Shown: one piece after another, positions 63,841 through 64,000 of the stretch
Numbering within the stretch: the first letter of the stretch is position 1
Layout: every line of letters begins with the position of its first letter
Source of the DNA: Chromatium okenii
Lineage (GTDB): Bacteria > Pseudomonadota > Gammaproteobacteria > Chromatiales > Chromatiaceae
NCBI RefSeq assembly: GCF_002958735.1
Contig: NZ_PPGH01000037.1
Span: 372,001-436,000, forward strand
Length of the DNA: 64,000 nucleotides
Reading direction: 5' to 3'
Made by a program: the position numbers and the translations under genes
Notes under the pieces: model-generated
The model's database searches: none
Told to the model about the DNA's origin: nothing
The model's input: the letters and a program-made list of their open reading frames with translations, nothing else

Positions 63841-64000
63841 ATACGCCGCGTTGCCTGCTGCTGCACGGATTCACCGGCAGTCGGCAGGATTGGCAACCGC
63901 TCGTCGGCAATCATTCCGCAGTGCTCGCGCTCGCTCTGCCCGGACACGACCATCAACCCGCACCGCTCGGCGATTTCTCTCACGAAATCAACCTGCTATT
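63837..64000 (+). CDS. Alpha/beta hydrolase (MenH-like), 3' partial
   Basis: Only the first 55 or so codons are in the window. [16 protein letters not shown] and [12 protein letters not shown] are the oxyanion and His-Gly regions of MenH-like hydrolases. No ATG, GTG or TTG exists before the coding signal in this frame; an in-frame stop lies at 63825-63827. The only near start is CTG at 63837, overlapping the folE2 stop. Either CTG is used or a base is missing upstream. Confidence 0.7.
   Translation, partial: MNTPRCLLLHGFTGSRQDWQPLVGNHSAVLALALPGHDHQPAPLGDFSHEINLL

Overview
The window is chromosomal DNA of a gammaproteobacterium. Support comes from a flagellar flgIJKL end, a complete pilMNOPQ operon, a second type IV pilus cluster for minor pilins and PilY1, an FNR regulator with three N-terminal cysteines, and housekeeping genes of that class (ffh, rimO, hemW, rsgA, glyA, nrdR, yggT/yggU, purMN, queA, birA, ispA, folE2). 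I cannot name the genus from sequence alone. No rRNA, tRNA or CRISPR array was seen.

Layout. 1-5.6 kb (+): flgI (5' cut by the window edge), flgJ, flgK, flgL. 5.6-8.5 kb (-): a gene for an exported protein with two DUF302-like repeats, split by a 1.53-kb IS607-family element (intact tnpB, decayed tnpA). 8.7-9.9 kb (+): a cysteine-poor IscA-like protein and an EF-hand protein. 9.8-26.5 kb is almost wholly on the - strand: ffh, mepA, yraN, dolP, rimO, a four-repeat S1 protein, hemW, rpmE, mdh, then pilMNOPQ-tgt-grxC-hslR-SDR. 26.6-39.8 kb (+): ypjD, rsgA, glyA, nrdR, yggTU, then fimT-pilV-pilW-pilX-pilY1. 39.8-44.6 kb: pilZ and tldD (-), fnr, a glycine-rich protein and wrbA (+), a CDP-alcohol phosphatidyltransferase (-). 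44.7-52.5 kb (+): purM, purN, queA, an H-NS-like protein, rhlE, an RRM protein, birA, an HDOD protein. 52.6-61.8 kb (+) is an accessory, defence-like island: a PLD/SNF2 helicase, a Uma2 nuclease, a RelE/HigA-type toxin-antitoxin pair, DUF29, a large Eco57I-type adenine methylase and DUF2283. 62-64 kb (+): ispA, folE2 and the start of an alpha/beta hydrolase.

Working together: PilMNOP form the inner-membrane alignment complex for the PilQ secretin. FimT/PilV/PilW/PilX and PilY1 form the tip complex that primes the same pilus. A PilZ protein beside pilY1 suggests c-di-GMP input.

A striking property is the number of broken reading frames. flgK, hemW, rimO, mepA, ffh, ypjD, pilY1, tldD, birA, the HDOD gene, the helicase and the methylase are all interrupted. 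Nearly all breaks fit the loss of one base, often in a short homopolymer, and restoring the bases gives normal family lengths. I read this mainly as consensus error rather than gene death. Two features look biologically real: the IS607 insertion, which can be removed on paper to restore a perfect frame, and a C/G-rich palindromic repeat present twice, once at the 5' end of mepA and once inside the helicase gene.
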